DNA from: Scedosporium boydii
Taxonomy: Eukaryota > Ascomycota > Sordariomycetes > Microascales > Microascaceae
Direction: 5' to 3'
DNA length: 64,000 nt
Assembly: GCA_002221725.1 (NCBI GenBank)
Contig: NJFT01000072.1
Span: 108,374 to 172,373 of the forward strand
Below are positions 1 through 12,977 of the stretch, in pieces. The translations under genes and the position numbers were made by a program. Within the stretch, counting starts at the first letter, position 1, and each line of letters begins with the position of its first letter. The notes under the pieces are model-generated. The model was given only the letters and a program-made list of their open reading frames with translations, searched no databases and had not been told where the DNA came from.

Positions 1-123
1 TCTTCGCCGCTTGACAGTGTCTCGTCGGATCATCTTGAGGCTTCTTTTCCCCCGTCGGCCATCCACCTCGAATCTTCAATCAAACCACATCAAACCCGAA
101 GAAATCAACAGACAACCGCAAAA

Positions 124-1159
124 ATGGCTCGACGACCCGCCCGCTGCTACCGATACTGCAAGAACAAGGTATGTGGGCAGAACTGGATCTCAGAGTGATG
201 GAGAGGCTCTTTATTTTTTTTCCGGGGGCTTTTGGAGCGACCGCAAAGTGTTCGCATGGCTTCCCAAAGGCTTCGACTCCGCTGGCCGGACACTCGCAAT
301 ATTTGTTTCGCCTCGATTATTATATTCGATGCTGACCCTGTTTTCTTTCCCAGCCGTATCCCAAGTCCCGCTTCAACCGTGGTGTCCCCGACCCCAAGAT
401 CAGGATCTTCGATCTTGGCCGAAAGCGTGCCGGTGTCGACGACTTCCCCCTCTGCGTTCACCTCGTTTCCAATGAGTACGAACAGCTGAGCTCCGAGGCT
501 CTCGAAGCCGCCCGTATCTGCGCCAACAAGTGAGTGGCTCCCCCGTTTTCCGATGACAATGACGACAAGCGACTTCCCAACTTCGCGCAAAAAGGTTCTC
601 TTTCGGGTCTTCGCGAATACTCTCTAACTATTTTTTTTCAGGTACCTTGTCAAGAACGCCGGTAAGGAGGGTTTCCACCTTCGTGTCCGTGCCCACCCTT
701 TCCACGTCGTCCGTATCAACAAGATGTTGTCGTGCGCCGGCGCCGATAGGCTGCAAACTGGTATGCGTGGTGCCTACGGCAAGCCCAACGGCACTGTTGC
801 CCGTGTCAACATCGGTCAGATTCTCATGAGCGTCCGCACTCGTGACTCTAGTATGGCATCCTTCCCCTGTCTCCCACCCAGCGCGAGAGACGAAATCTAT
901 CGAATACGGATCACTAACGATGTTTATAGACCGTGCTATCGCCCTCGAGGCCCTCCGCCGCTCGCAGTACAAGTTCCCCGGCAGGCAAAAGATCATTATC
1001 TCCAAGAACTGGGGCTTCACCCCTCTCCGCCGTGAGGAGTACCTCGTCAAGAGGGATGCTGGTCACGTCAAGGTCGACGGTGCCTACGTCAAGTTCCTCA
1101 CCAACCGCGGCTCCCTCGCGCACAACATGAAGGAGTTCCCCGACGCCTTCGAGGCTTAG
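124..1159 (+). CDS. RPL10: 60S ribosomal protein L10 (uL16), four exons
   Basis: Large-subunit ribosomal protein uL16, which sits near the peptidyl-transferase centre and joins the 60S particle late in cytoplasmic maturation. Exons are 124-168, 354-529, 642-850 and 930-1159, giving 219 aa, the usual length of the family. The start reads [15 protein letters not shown], the diagnostic N-terminus. Later family blocks are [20 protein letters not shown], the loop around [21 protein letters not shown] (residues about 95-115) and the C-terminal FTPLRREEY segment. Introns are 169-353 (GTATGT), 530-641 (GTGAGT) and 851-929, the last with an ACTAAC branch point. Frame closes across all junctions. The promoter lies mostly off the left edge. 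An AATAAA sits 124 nt after the stop. Identification is very secure. Confidence 0.97.
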
Positions 1160-4092
1160 ATGTGACAGTAGAATGGGAAGGGAATGAGAATGAGAGGATG
1201 AAACACGGTTAGGTCGGCGTATGATTACATGGCGCATGTCATTATGGGCAAAAGGTTAGCCCCGGCAAAAAGTCGATACATCAATAAACTGGCAAAACCG
1301 TGAAAACGGCCAACTTGATTTTCCATGATGCTATGTGAGCGACGGCGCTGGAGTATGTGATAACCTAACTATCCGTGACAAACTAGCAGTCCCTGCCCAG
1401 GAGGAGAGGACAGACTCTGTTTCCTAGGTTGGCCGTATTGAGGAGTTCGTCATTCCCATCACTCGATTCCCAGGACACATCGGCCCACGCACCTCCAAAC
1501 CAGACATTACAAATCCGGTCTCTTTCTCCCCTTCGAAGTTCACGTATTATTCATCTCCCCTTTGCCACCGCGAGCCGTCAAAGCAGGGGAACAATTGAAT
1601 TGTCTCGTCGGAACGTCAAGTTATGTTGGGTGCTGAATAATTGATGTTTCAAGAAGCTTCTCCACTCTTTCTTTACGGTCAATGACCTTCAGGATCATGG
1701 TGAATCATCAGTGTACTCGTCCCTCTCCAGACTATCGGGGAGATTCTATCGCGAAGGTTTCTCTCAGCAGCTATCCCTACTCAAGATTCTATTGAGTTCT
1801 TCACATGACTTTCATCATAATTCTTTCCTTAGTAAGGAGCAAGCCGAGGATGAGAGACAACAATTGAATGAGACCCAATTTGGAAGCCACAATAAGTTGG
1901 TTATGACAAGCAGAGGCGACGTAATGGGAGATTTTTAGCAAGTTATGCAACTCTAAGAGTTGGCATCTTAGCCGGTTTAAATATTCGTAGTAATTGTAAA
2001 GACTATCGGCGCGCTTTCCATTAATCGCTTGAACCATGGTTGTCGATGTCCTTGTCCAGACTCGAAACGTGCATCTCAAGGCTCACCAGCTCAATCGTCG
2101 ACAAGAGCAAGGTGCACGTGGTCAAGGATTTCCTCAACATGACACTTGAATCACGGCCAAATTCTAGCAAGATGGCTCTGCGGATGTGCCGTCTCAATTG
2201 ACAAACACGAGAAGAGCGCACATCAGATGCATGAACCAGATTATTGAGGTAATTTGAGATGTTCATGTCGCCGTCCAAAACCGAGGCAAATCAAGAAGTA
2301 AAGACAACCCAGATGTCATCCAGTGGGCAGGAACAGGAACAGGAAGTGGACCGAGACCGACAGTAACGGGACACGCGGCTTTCACCGATTGAAAAACAGC
2401 TTTGCTCGAGTCATCTAATGAATTAGATGGAACAAATATCAAGTGTATTGTTGATGTCTCACAATGAGTTGCCCAGGCGGAGTTCTAGGGGCATTGTTTC
2501 AATGACTTGTGGCAGTACGAAGTATTAGCATCAACCCAATCCACACTCACCAAGCTTGTCTTAAAAGGAAAAGGAGTCCCGATTGGGACAACGGCATGGA
2601 AAACTGGCTTCATCTCCCTGAATTTAACAGAGCCCACACTGCAAATTACAGTTGCCCACTCCGATTCCTCTTCTGTGCACAACCGAGATAGCGAATCTCC
2701 CGCCAGCGCCTCGTACACCCAATATATCGGGGAACATATTGAGCCACATGATGTGAATTGCAACTAATGGGCAGTCGCCGTGCAGTCGCCGTATCTCCCT
2801 TGTCCTCCCTCTTACGAAGCAGAGATCAATGGAAAGGGCCCTGCGTGTTTAGCCATCTGAGTGCATGAGTCGTGATCTTCCGGTAGACTGCCCATTCGCT
2901 CCCTACACGATCGACAAGAGTAACTGCAGCTCAAAACACTTTGGCTCGGCAGGCCACCAAATCAAACTTCTGTTTGTCGGGAAGTGCAGGAACGAAACTG
3001 GACCCGACCAAGACCCGGATATATCAAGTCCGCCTTCCAAGTATGTTGCTGATCTCTTCGCGTAAATTACTTGGTAGTCGCGAACATGTAGTGTGGTTAC
3101 GGTGACGCGAGGTTGCTTCCCGACTTGGAGTCTTTCGCCTGGCATGTGTCCCTGTTTCTTTCTGTGTTTCTTTGTTCCTTCTCTGAATTTGCGCATCTCT
3201 CATGAGACTTGGAGTGTGTGCATGATTGTGTACGACGGAAAAGAGACAGGAGTATTGTGATAAGCCTCGACACATCCACTGGATCTTGGCCATTCACAGA
3301 CATCTTCAATGACTTTTGACTCTCGGACATCTTATTAAAACCGCCTCGTCGACCGCCAGCATTCGATCTCCCATCAATCATCCTTCAGCCCCCGGGACGC
3401 TCCCAGTTTTCACAGCCCAAGTACATCGGAGTCGCCAGGCGCTACAAGCACCCAAGCCCCCTTCTAATTTTAGTGTAGGATTCTGGCCGGTCGCATGCAA
3501 CGTTTGGCCGAGAACGCGACCTTGGACTGGAGTCAGACAGGACACAACAGGAACCTGGAACACCAAACACGACCGTGAGCCAGTGCCTGGACAGAACATT
3601 GAAACCTGCTGCATGCGTGGCTGATGACTTTGATCCACCATTGTGTCTCGACGCTAGAACGGGGCTGTGGCTTCAACCTGATTTCTCTGACACCAGACCT
3701 TTCGAGGTAACACAATATCCCTTAACATCGAAACCGACTCCTTTTTATTTTTTTTTTTTTTTCTCGACTTAATCTGCGTGTTTGACGGGTCCTTCTTCAT
3801 TATTCTTACTTGCTTTATTCAATCCACTCAGCTCCCTTCGTTATTTTTGGACCCTGGATTTCCACAATACAGAACCTGTCACTGGTGCAGAATCCCTACC
3901 CTGGCCTCCACCTTGCTAGGCTTTACCGCCCGACAACTACGTTTTCTCCTGCCTTGCATTGATCCGCTCATTTTCGAGTGCCCCTATCCACTGGAACTAT
4001 TCTTTCTTTTTACACCTTCCTCTCCGCGACGATTTAGATCGACGAACTACGTGCGCAAGCCTGCGGGATAATCAGGACTTGCAACGCCCAAC
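1160..4092. other. Intergenic region without recognisable gene
   Basis: Short open frames on both strands show no family resemblance and no consistent splice structure. One copy of the dispersed 9-mer TACGAAGTA lies at 2516-2524. The last 400 bases are pyrimidine-rich, with a T tract near 3748-3762, and probably hold the promoter and leader of the coiled-coil gene at 4093. Confidence 0.6.
1283..1288 (+). promoter_or_regulatory. Possible RPL10 polyadenylation signal
   Basis: AATAAA hexamer 124 nt downstream of the RPL10 stop codon, in the expected place for a 3' end signal. Fungal poly(A) signals are loose, so this is suggestive only. Confidence 0.35.
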
Positions 4093-6059
4093 ATGTCCAC
4101 GCCCTCGAGGAAGCCAGCTACCCCTGGCGTTGGTCGGGTCTCAGCCGCAGATTCGACCTCACCCCATAGCTCACCGTCACGACAGACGCCTCGATCCTCC
4201 ACCCCGACTTCCAATACACCTAGCTCCGTCAACAGGACGCGTTCCGTTCGGTCCTCCGCTCCCGTGTCCGCCCGTTCTGCCGCAGCGAGGCGCGAGTCAC
4301 TCCTGAGCAACGGCACGACAGAGACCCAGAAGCAGGCCCGTGAGGAAGCCGCAGCTGCCATAGAAGACCTAAAGGATCGGTTAGCCAAGGCCGAGGGTGC
4401 CGCCGAGAATTACAGGAAACAGATCGAAGTCCTGCAGTCGCGCCATGATGATACCGTTAAAGAGCAGGCGAAGCTAGAGGAACGTCTGCATGAAGCCGAG
4501 GAACAGATCGAGTCGCTCGCAAACGAGAAGCGCGATGCTGCGAGGAAAATCCGAGAAATGGAGACAATTTACGAGGCCGAACGCAGCGCCATGATGAAGG
4601 AGAAGGAAGACATGGCCAACAGGGAAGAGGAAATGCAAACCGTCATCCAGAGACTAAAAGAGAGTCTTGCTGCGCAAAAGTACAACAGCAACGATGACGA
4701 TGATGTTCGTCCGTCTAGACAGGGTAAGCATCCCTTCATTTCATTATCTAGTCCCCCCAACCAGGAATGCCTTCATTCTAACCGTTCCCTGGCCAAACAG
4801 CGAACAACTCGCCCTCTGTCGATGGCGGTAGCTTCGCGCCGCCTTCTTCCCTCAACCGAAGTGACTCTCGGAACAACTCCAAACTTCTCCTCCAGAAGGA
4901 TAAGCTTATAGAATCTCTTCGCCTCGAGCTTGCCGAGGCTCAGATCAAGCTCGTTGAGTCCGAGAACCAGGGTGGCGGTCGTCTGCAGGAGGTCGAGAGG
5001 CTGCTGATGGAGGCGCGTATGGCGAATGCTCGGCTGATGGAGGACAATGAAAGCTACCAGCTACTCCTACAGGAAAGGACCCTAAATGGGGAATTTAAGA
5101 ATAGCCTTGCCTCCATGGGTGGCGCTGCCGCTAACCAGGACGCCTTGAACGCTCTCGAGGGACGCAGCAGCGGTACTACACTAGCTGACGAGCTCTCTGT
5201 CGCCGCGGAAAGTGAGAGCGATAACTACCGCCGGCTTGAGGCCGAGCTCAAGTCTTTAAAGGAAGAGAACAAGGCTCTGATCCTCTACATCGACAAGACC
5301 CTCGGAAAGGTCCTTCAGCACCCCGAGTTTGAGGCAATCCTCGATCAGTCCATGAGCATGGACAAGGCCAATACACAAAAGGAGCTTCCCCCGCCGCCGC
5401 CGGCCGAAAAGGATCAGCAATGGGCTGGCGCATCGCTCTTCCAGCGGGCCAAGTTCACCGTGGGAGCCGGCCCCAAGCCCAAGCCCCGCCCAATGTCGGT
5501 CATGCCCACCTCCACTACGCAGAACTCGATTCACAACAATCCCGAGACAGCTCCTAAGATCCCGATCGGCAACTTGACCCGGTCCAGCAGCGTTCGTCGT
5601 TCTAGGCCCATGAGCGAGCAGTATACTGGAGCCGGAGGCAGCATGCTCGGCCAGAGGTATCGTGGCTCGGACGGCCCCGCATCGCCTACCTTCAGCGAGC
5701 CGCGTCGGTCGCAGACTTTTTTCTCTCCAGGTGGGATAAGCAATGCAGGCGCCCGATCCCCGAGCGGGCAGCACGCACCATCCTCTGGCAACTTCCCTGG
5801 TATGAGGAGCGAGTCGTCAAGCATCAGTGGTGATTCTGGGGACATCACCACACCTCCCTCGCAGTCTCCACCCCGACCTGGCCATGGTGATAAGGCCACG
5901 TTCGGAGGCAACAAGCCTCGACCGCTGCGGCTCCTGCAAGAACACCCAGAGTCAGCGAAGCCCGACGCAAACAAGAGGGCGAGTTGGATAGGCTGGGCTT
6001 CGGGCTGGACAGGCAAGAAGGACGAGGTAGCACCAACCGCCGGTGCTATTACTGAGTAG
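4093..6059 (+). CDS. Conserved fungal coiled-coil protein (M-protein-repeat type)
   Basis: Two exons, 4093-4723 and 4801-6059, encode 629 aa. The intron is 4724-4800 (GTAAGC...CAG), and the join restores frame (R-Q-A-N-N-S). Residues 1-75 are Ser/Thr/Pro-rich and basic. About 80-200 form a strong coiled coil rich in Glu, Lys, Arg and Ala. A second helical block from about 235 to 290 contains the phrase RMANARLMEDNESYQLLLQE followed by RTLNGEF, which I associate with a conserved fungal family annotated as M-protein or intracellular transport coiled-coil proteins. Another helix around residue 360-390 carries SLKEENKALILYIDKTL. The tail is disordered and Pro/Ser-rich, ending in a Trp-rich SWIGWASGWTGKK motif. 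A cytoskeletal or trafficking scaffold role is inference only. No signal peptide or membrane segment is seen. Confidence 0.88.
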
Positions 6060-8349
6060 AGGGATCTTCATGCTATGATTTTCTTTTGTCTCGGGAATGA
6101 CGTCGACGAAGTCTATCAATCTTCTATTTTCTGGCCCCTGCCCCACCTTCTTGTTTTTCTCTTCTTCTCTCTCATCTTCCATAATATATTCTCAGCACAT
6201 GCGGTGTTTATTGGATTACGATAATGCCCCGTTTACTTTCTCCTTTCTTGTTGTCTCCACTGCTCGAGTCCTGTCGGGATACCTCCCGGACTCTTTTTCT
6301 CTGCTGGATGCGACCGCACCAGTTTCACGTCCTCTTTTACGTGCGTATGGGATTTCCGCGACTGTGAGCGACGAAGGGGCATGGGAAACGATGACGATGG
6401 TATTCTGTCACGAAGACAAAACTATTTTGGAAAATTCTTACAACATTGAAACTGGACAGTCACTGCGCTAATGAGGAGTGAGTTGGGGAGCATGTTTATG
6501 TTCAATGATTTCTGTTGGACCGGTGGGAAGAATGGGCGGCTCACGATGTGTGTAACTGAACGGGAACATGTAAACATGTACGATTTCAATGTTTTGTTTC
6601 TCGATCTTCTTTTTTCTTGCTTGTGTTTACCGTTTCTATTTTCTTTCTTTACAAACGGATACCTTTTTCTCATCTATAGATATACTGGGAAAAGATGATT
6701 ACCCTTTTTACTGTCGCATATTTATGTGTCTTTCCGCGCATCTTAATTCCCCTCTCCTTGATTGCGCGTGAGAGGGCATTATGACGGAGTCAATTTAAGC
6801 TGTTCCCCGTGGGCATGCTTAAAGGCTGAAGTAGAGACTTCTTGACGGGATACAAAGCCTCGTACTTTGTATATGCACCACCCTGTATTATCACGCAGCT
6901 CTCCTCCCCATGTTTCCCAGTTCCGCATCTGCGGATCTATCCGTCAGCAGCGGACGGATGGACGAGAGGCACCTCCTACCGCTGTATCGTGTGGGATTGG
7001 TATTCTTGGCCTAGGTCGACCCGGAAGCCGACATTGCTTCTCCTCAATGTACGGTTGCGTCGCACAATGCCGCCCTATTGAGGGCGACTCTACATCTTCC
7101 AAGAATGCCATCTATTGGTAACCGGTGAGGAGAGAACATGAGAGTGGGTGACGGCACCACACAGCGGGATTTACACAGCTCCCCCTCCTTGGCTGACGGG
7201 CTACGACTACGGATGTAACAAGAGGATCGCAGCCCTCGAGCTCAGCTGTCTTCGGCTGGATCCAGAGTCCCTATCATGGGTGACCCGTGTCAATATCCTC
7301 CATCTGTCGTGCAGACATTGTCAGCGTGGGCTGACTGCGATGCAATCAAAGAGGTGATGACCGCATATTCCGCTCCGTTCACGACTTGGTATTACCGTCT
7401 GCGTATTGGAGTTACCCGTGGCACGTAGAATACTCGGGAGCAGCTCCGCCCCCTTCCGTCTAGGGCGAGCCGTTGTGTTTATATTCTTGAGGATCGTAAT
7501 AGACCATCATGCTAGGCTCCGTCCGAGGTACGTGTATCATCTGGTTGGTCGTCAGACAACTTGCTTGGGCCGGGCCCGAGGCGATGTCGAGAATATCGCA
7601 TGGGACTGAGTCAAGGTCTCACCAAGAGCAACGCTCGTAAACTTCCGTCGGTCGAGACACATGAATAGGTGGGAGAGGTGGAGAGGGGAAAGGCACAACT
7701 TTCCATCGTCTGCCTAAACAGACAACAGGGGCTGGGCTGGCCTTTCTACAACGAACTTCATCCACTCTCGTTTCCCAGCGGTTTCTATGAGCAATGAGAT
7801 CATTTGATAAGAATGATGGTCTGATAATAGTGCGTCCACTGATCAGTCTTCACAAGCGAAGGATGGACGAGGTTTGCGCGGCCGGAATATCTAGCACTCC
7901 TTTTTCATTTCTTTCCCTTAGAGTATACCGTTCTCTCACCAGGGGCGTCGCCTTCGGTTATTTACAAATCCTATCAGCGTCTGCCACATAATAAAACGAG
8001 GGTGGTCAAAATGCCTCAGTGCCAATGTTGTTGGAAGGTCTGCCAATCGAGTGCGGCGTTCGTTTTGCCTTTTTTTGTTCCTGGCTGAGACGTTGGATTT
8101 GCTGGGGTGCAGCTCGCGCCTTACTCTATATGGAGAGGGCCTTTTTTTGGCAGGTGAGAGAGGAAAAGCCTTGTTCCTACGACCCTGGATATTATACTAA
8201 TACATTCGGACTGGACACTCAGCACGACCGGGCTCCCAAGAGCGGGGGTCCATGAGGAGAGTATGGTCTTCGTATGAAGTAGTTTAGTGTGCCAATTGGA
8301 GCGTAGGAAGGAACAGAATACCGCTCATTTCAAGGCCTGGCGGCCTGCA

Positions 8350-8838
8350 TCACGCAGCGTTGCACCAGAGGAAGATGTGTCGTACCAAAGTGACCGTTAA
8401 CATGCGGCTCATACCTATTGCCTCGAATTGCTTCCGTCCAACCCAGGAGGAATAGGTACTCACAATAACCATCATGAGCCAATACAGGGCGCCAAACCCG
8501 GCAAGCTGCTTGACGTTGCGTCGAAGCCAATTGCGGCGTGTGCTTGGACGAAAGAGGTCACATACGGGCACGAAGATACCCATGGTGGAGAGCAAGAAGA
8601 GGAAATAGAATGCGGAAAGCAGTTGATACACGACCAGGTCGGGCGTACCAAAGTAAGCCATCCAACTAGGTGTTCCCAATCTGGATTCAAAGTCGTGGCC
8701 TTGGTTGGCGAACCGGTACAGCCAACATGCCGACCCATAGTCTTGAACAAATGGGTGAACGGAGCAATCCATGTTTGGCTCAAGTATCGAAATACTAAAC
8801 TGGAAATAGAACTGGGCAAGACGAACTCGTCAATAGCA
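8350..8838 (-). pseudogene. Possible remnant or exon of a polytopic membrane protein
   Basis: The minus strand carries an open frame of about 160 codons whose composition looks protein-like. An acidic, aromatic stretch is followed by two hydrophobic segments, around VVYQLLSAFYFLFLLSTMGI and LAGFGALYWLMMVIV, separated by a basic loop (STRRNWLRRNVKQ) as in a real membrane protein. The frame may begin after a CAG acceptor near 8815. A good donor (GTGAGT) follows the second hydrophobic segment. I cannot find convincing upstream or downstream exons, and I do not recognise the family. It may be a decayed gene, an exon of an undetected gene, or chance. Confidence 0.3.
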
Positions 8839-11800
8839 GACTTCATCTATGAATGAAGATGGATGCTTTACTACTCGAGGTGGATTCTCTGCGAGGTACT
8901 AAAGCTTCGACTCTGGTGTTATGGCCCGAAGTCTCTCTATGACTCGCACCATAAATGTCGGGGCCACCGCCGAAAGTTTGTGTCTTACGAGTCCGAGTGA
9001 GGTACGCCGAATCGGCCCAAAGCGGCATGACGGGTGCCTAGAAACCTACCGATCGAGAGCTGTTGGCTTGTGGGAAGATAGTTCAGGTCCAGAGGTCCTG
9101 GCGGCGCTTGCAGCATGTGACAAGATTTCGGTCTCTCAGAAAATAGAAGCCCTGGACGCGATACTGGAATTACATCGGTGCTCACGCCATCGTTTCCGTG
9201 CGCGGTTTTCTTCATCACTCGTCTTCAGGACCATTCGGAAATATCCATCTATCCCTCACTCACCCATCATGTCTAATCGCCGACCATGGAGCCCGAGCCT
9301 GAGCCAAGAGCCTGGGAGGAGGCCGAGAAGTGCCTCTAGAGAGGTGGTGACAGAGATGGTTAACGGCCCGAGGCATGCCGATATATAAACTTAGATCGAG
9401 TCCGTCAGATTTGGAAGAATGGTAGTTTAGTATCGGCGGATCTATGTGACACCCAGCTGATTTTCTTGCTTGCCAATATCTACAACGAACCCTGGGTAGC
9501 TTTGGCCAACATATGGTCTACCTTCTGTGGAATAAATGGCGTATCGCGCATATATGCTACCTAGAAAGATGAACTTCCAATTCTGTAATGCTTCAGGGCT
9601 GTAGGGATATTCATCGCCGTAATATCTCTAACGAGTTCCCCGAAGGTGCTTCCGAATGTTTGGACATGTGGTGACTAGCCCAACGGATGCCTGTCTACTT
9701 CGTACGGAATACGGCAATATCCGCTCAATTTCTCTGAGTGGGCGACTAATATCATCACCTGCCTCGAAATGATGATGTGGCTGGTGTCGAAGGGTCGTGG
9801 AACGATGCCGCTACGAATGGACTCAAGGTGGGATCAATGTTGTAAGTTTACTCCAAGAAGTACGAAGTAGGCTCAACATCCAAGTCTTGCAGTCTTGACC
9901 GCCAGTCTGGAGAAATTACTTCTTTAGCAGCAGTGGCCCGTCCGTTCCGGATAGTTCTGACGACAGAACCACTTCGGCGGAGAGGTTTGCTAATATCAAT
10001 CCCACCCGTTGCAGCCCATCTGCTCATGCTATGAGGGATGGGTCGCGCTATTGGCAAGTCATTACTGAGATTTACCACTCCAAGAAGGCTTCAGCATTCA
10101 TTTCAGGTCTTTAGTGCACAGGGGGCATTGTGAGCAGCCTGGCAGTGGGTCGTCCTCACAAGGGCACAACCAGGGCAGGGCCTGGCCTGGGCACACCGCT
10201 CACAACGAAGTACACTAATGCCCTCCAGATTGCCCCCTTTTTCCGAGGACCAGAGACTTGGAATCTGCCGTAGCAGCCGTCGTGTTGAGCTTGAAGAAGC
10301 TGCACGATCATCCCGATGGTTGGTTACAGAGTATCAGTACTACAAGTAAGTACTTATACACCTCGTGTGATGGGCTTCTCGGAGGGCGCTTCGTACATGG
10401 TACGTGAGACATGATCAGGAACTTCACACAAAACAGTCACTCTCGTAGTTTTACATACTTTGAGGAGACCCGCGGGTGCAAAAGGACCGACCCGGTCGAT
10501 TGGTGTCGATTGGGCGTTGGGTCGTTTCCATTTAAATCTCCATCCCCATCCTGGACCAAGGCCAAACCACTAAACTAGTACCAGAAACTTCTAGGGCGCA
10601 TCCCAACCAATTGTAAGCCCCGGGGGGTGCAAGGAGAATGGCCGGTTACCGTTACCGTTACCTGAGCGGAAGCAAGGACTTTGCCTGTGGAATCGTGGCA
10701 CCAAACAAGGCTGGCAAAATTTTTTGTTGAAGAGGCCAGCGAGGTCATACGAAATATTAAAATTGGCGCAGCCAGACAAGACAGGCCAGGTCCTGGCACA
10801 GGCACCATTCAATTGTTCCAATGTCTCCTCAAAGCCACGGCTGGCCTGGCTTCAGAGTATGCACAACTGCTCACAGCATAGTCCTTAGGGCCTAGTTGGT
10901 TGAGGGGCTTCGCTTTGGTCTTGTTGAAGATCGGTTTAAAGTGTACTAAGTTACTGCTCCAAGTGCACACTAATGCAGCGTCTACTTACAAGTACTGAGC
11001 TGGTTTCTCCTGTTGCGGAACCCATTATCAACCCAACATTGATGGCTTGGAGTCGCCACTTGTGCTGCGCTGAGCCGAGGAGGTTTCTGTTAGTTGGGGC
11101 GAAGACTGGAAAAAAGCAGAGAGGCGGGGACGACTACGCAGTAGATGTGGAGGCTAGGGAATGGGGGAGGTGCAAATGCAAAGCACAAGGCGCAAAACAA
11201 TGGACAAAGAGGAACGCGATCTGGGGCAAGCATGGACCGCTGTGGAAAGTCTGAGGAATAAGGAGAGTTGAGTACTTCGTGCGAGGGACAATCAACAATC
11301 CTCCATCCACGGATTAACCTGTTCTCTCATACTTCGTAGAGCAGTCAGAATCCCGCTCAAAAGTCAGGCACACCCGGAGGGAGGGGTGGAGAAAAGGTAC
11401 ATGTATGAGCTGGTTGGGTGACCTTCTCAAGAAACCTCGCGCTAATCCACGCCAACTCTGCAGCTTGTACTAGATACATAGTTTAATGGAATGGTTTGCT
11501 GTTAAACATCGCTTTTCTCCCTTGTCCAGTCTCTCCGAAAATAGTACTAGTACTTCGCACATTACCTTAAGACTACGCAATACCTGGCTGTGAAGCGGTA
11601 CGGAGTTGTGCCGAGCCCCCAAGAACAACAAGTACACAATGTACACGAAACAACCGTCAATACAAAGGTGTAAGGGGCGATTCAACCCCACTGTGTTTCT
11701 GCTGTCCAACACACCCGACCGCAACCCGTCTGCCCTTCGGTCTGTTGTAACGGAAGATTGCTGCAACGTGGGCTGGGATTGATCGACCAAAACACTCCTG

Positions 11801-11970
11801 CCACGTCTGCCCTGTTGATTGCAAAACGCCCACACTCGGTCACGCTTGCCCATTCACCCTTTCTTTGGACCAGACTCCACACCCACCTGAGCCGGAAAGT
11901 GACCTTCATCATCCGTGTGTCGAGGGGGATTCCGGTCCCAGCTGATCACCGTTGGTACGGGAGGAGCGTA

Positions 11971-11995
11971 TGTACTTCCTACGAAGTACTTCGGA
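11971..11995. repeat. Clustered TACGAAGTACTTCG palindrome
   Basis: TACGAAGTA (11980-11988) overlaps a near copy of its complement (TACTTCGGA), and TACTTC also lies just upstream. This is a nearly complete copy of the composite palindrome TACGRAGTAYTYCGTA that recurs in the intergenic DNA of this window. Confidence 0.7.
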
Positions 11996-12276
11996 CCTGG
12001 GGCTTGTATCTCAATACCTCGGTACTCCGCCGTAATATTGAAATCTCGTAGAAAAATGAAGTACCTCGATACACACCTAGTGGCGACGGGTCGAACAAAT
12101 CAATGGTTCTTCGAGAGTGGAACCTCAAAGCACCGTTTTCCATGCCAAGAGAGAACGGAGTTTCACTGTCATACTTCGTACAAATCTGCCTTCACCGTTA
12201 ATGCAAGTACACTGTGGATTCCACCTTCCACCGTCATGAGCACTAGGTCCCAAATTGATCGCACCCTCAGCGGGTG

Positions 12277-12290
12277 TACGAAGTACTTCA
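12277..12290. repeat. TACGAAGTACTTC palindrome copy
   Basis: A perfect TACGAAGTA at 12277-12285 runs directly into TACTTC of the opposite half-site. It belongs to the dispersed intergenic motif family and lies about 50 bases before an A25 run. Confidence 0.7.
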
Positions 12291-12337
12291 CACGAAGCTC
12301 GCAGTCTTCGAACCAAATTCCGTAGGGCGTAGGGAGG

Positions 12338-12362
12338 AAAAAAAAAAAAAAAAAAAAAAAAA
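12338..12362 (+). repeat. A25 homopolymer
   Basis: Uninterrupted run of about 25 adenines, 615 bases upstream of the VAC7 start codon. Long dA:dT tracts in fungal promoters tend to exclude nucleosomes. A retroposed poly(A) tail is an alternative, but no transposon sequence precedes it. Confidence 0.85.
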
Positions 12363-12977
12363 GCCGTTCTCCTGGAATTTTGAATGGGCTTGGATCGCAC
12401 GGCCTGCAATTATCTCATCACCTCCGCTCGTCATACATACACCAAGACCAGGTCCAATCCCACGTCAAGCACAACCCGCTGACAAGACAAAACCCGAATC
12501 CCTTCTTCGTTGACTCTCCTTTTTCCACATCCCTCCCCCCCATATGCCTCGGTAGCTCTGGTTTTATACGACTGTCACTTTTTTCTTTCTCATTGAGCTC
12601 TTTCCTTTGGCAAGTCCATAACTTTTATATGCATCCCACTTAAACGCTACCCACTTCCTAAAACAGACGACCATCGGAACCTGCATTGAAGGCCTGCGAA
12701 TCCACAACCGTCGTGGACCACTGATCTTTCAACACGCGACTGCCATCGTCTTTCATCCAGGTTCCTGGGCTGAGCCCAATCAGTAACCCAATCGACCAAC
12801 AGGATTATTCGCGCATCGCAAATCGCCTCGTGTCGTCCGTTTTCATCTGAACAACATGATTTACTGCTCCCCCGCTGCCGTACGTTGATCCGTGTTTCCA
12901 GTGCCCGGCCGGTTATTGGCATGACATCCGAAGAACGTTGTTATTCCTGATCCACCACATGCGACTCTCCCGCAATC

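Larger units (their letters stand above)
6060..12977. other. Gene-poor 7-kb region
   Basis: Apart from the possible membrane-protein remnant around 8350-8838 I see no gene. The region holds six perfect copies of the 9-mer TACTTCGTA/TACGAAGTA (9696, 9861, 11330, 11980, 12172, 12277) and several one-mismatch copies. It also has CCTGGCCTGG clusters (10181, 10841) and an A25 run (12338-12362). The last 600 bases probably hold the VAC7 promoter and leader, with pyrimidine-rich tracts. Confidence 0.55.

Noticed and set aside
11..475. 154-codon frame at the left edge
   Set aside because: It overlaps RPL10 exons 1-2 and intron 1 in another frame and has no protein-like features.
169..641. snoRNA inside RPL10 introns 1 or 2
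   Set aside because: Ribosomal-protein introns often host C/D snoRNAs, but the only C-box-like words (AGTGATGG, CCGATGAC) lack a well-spaced D box and terminal stem.
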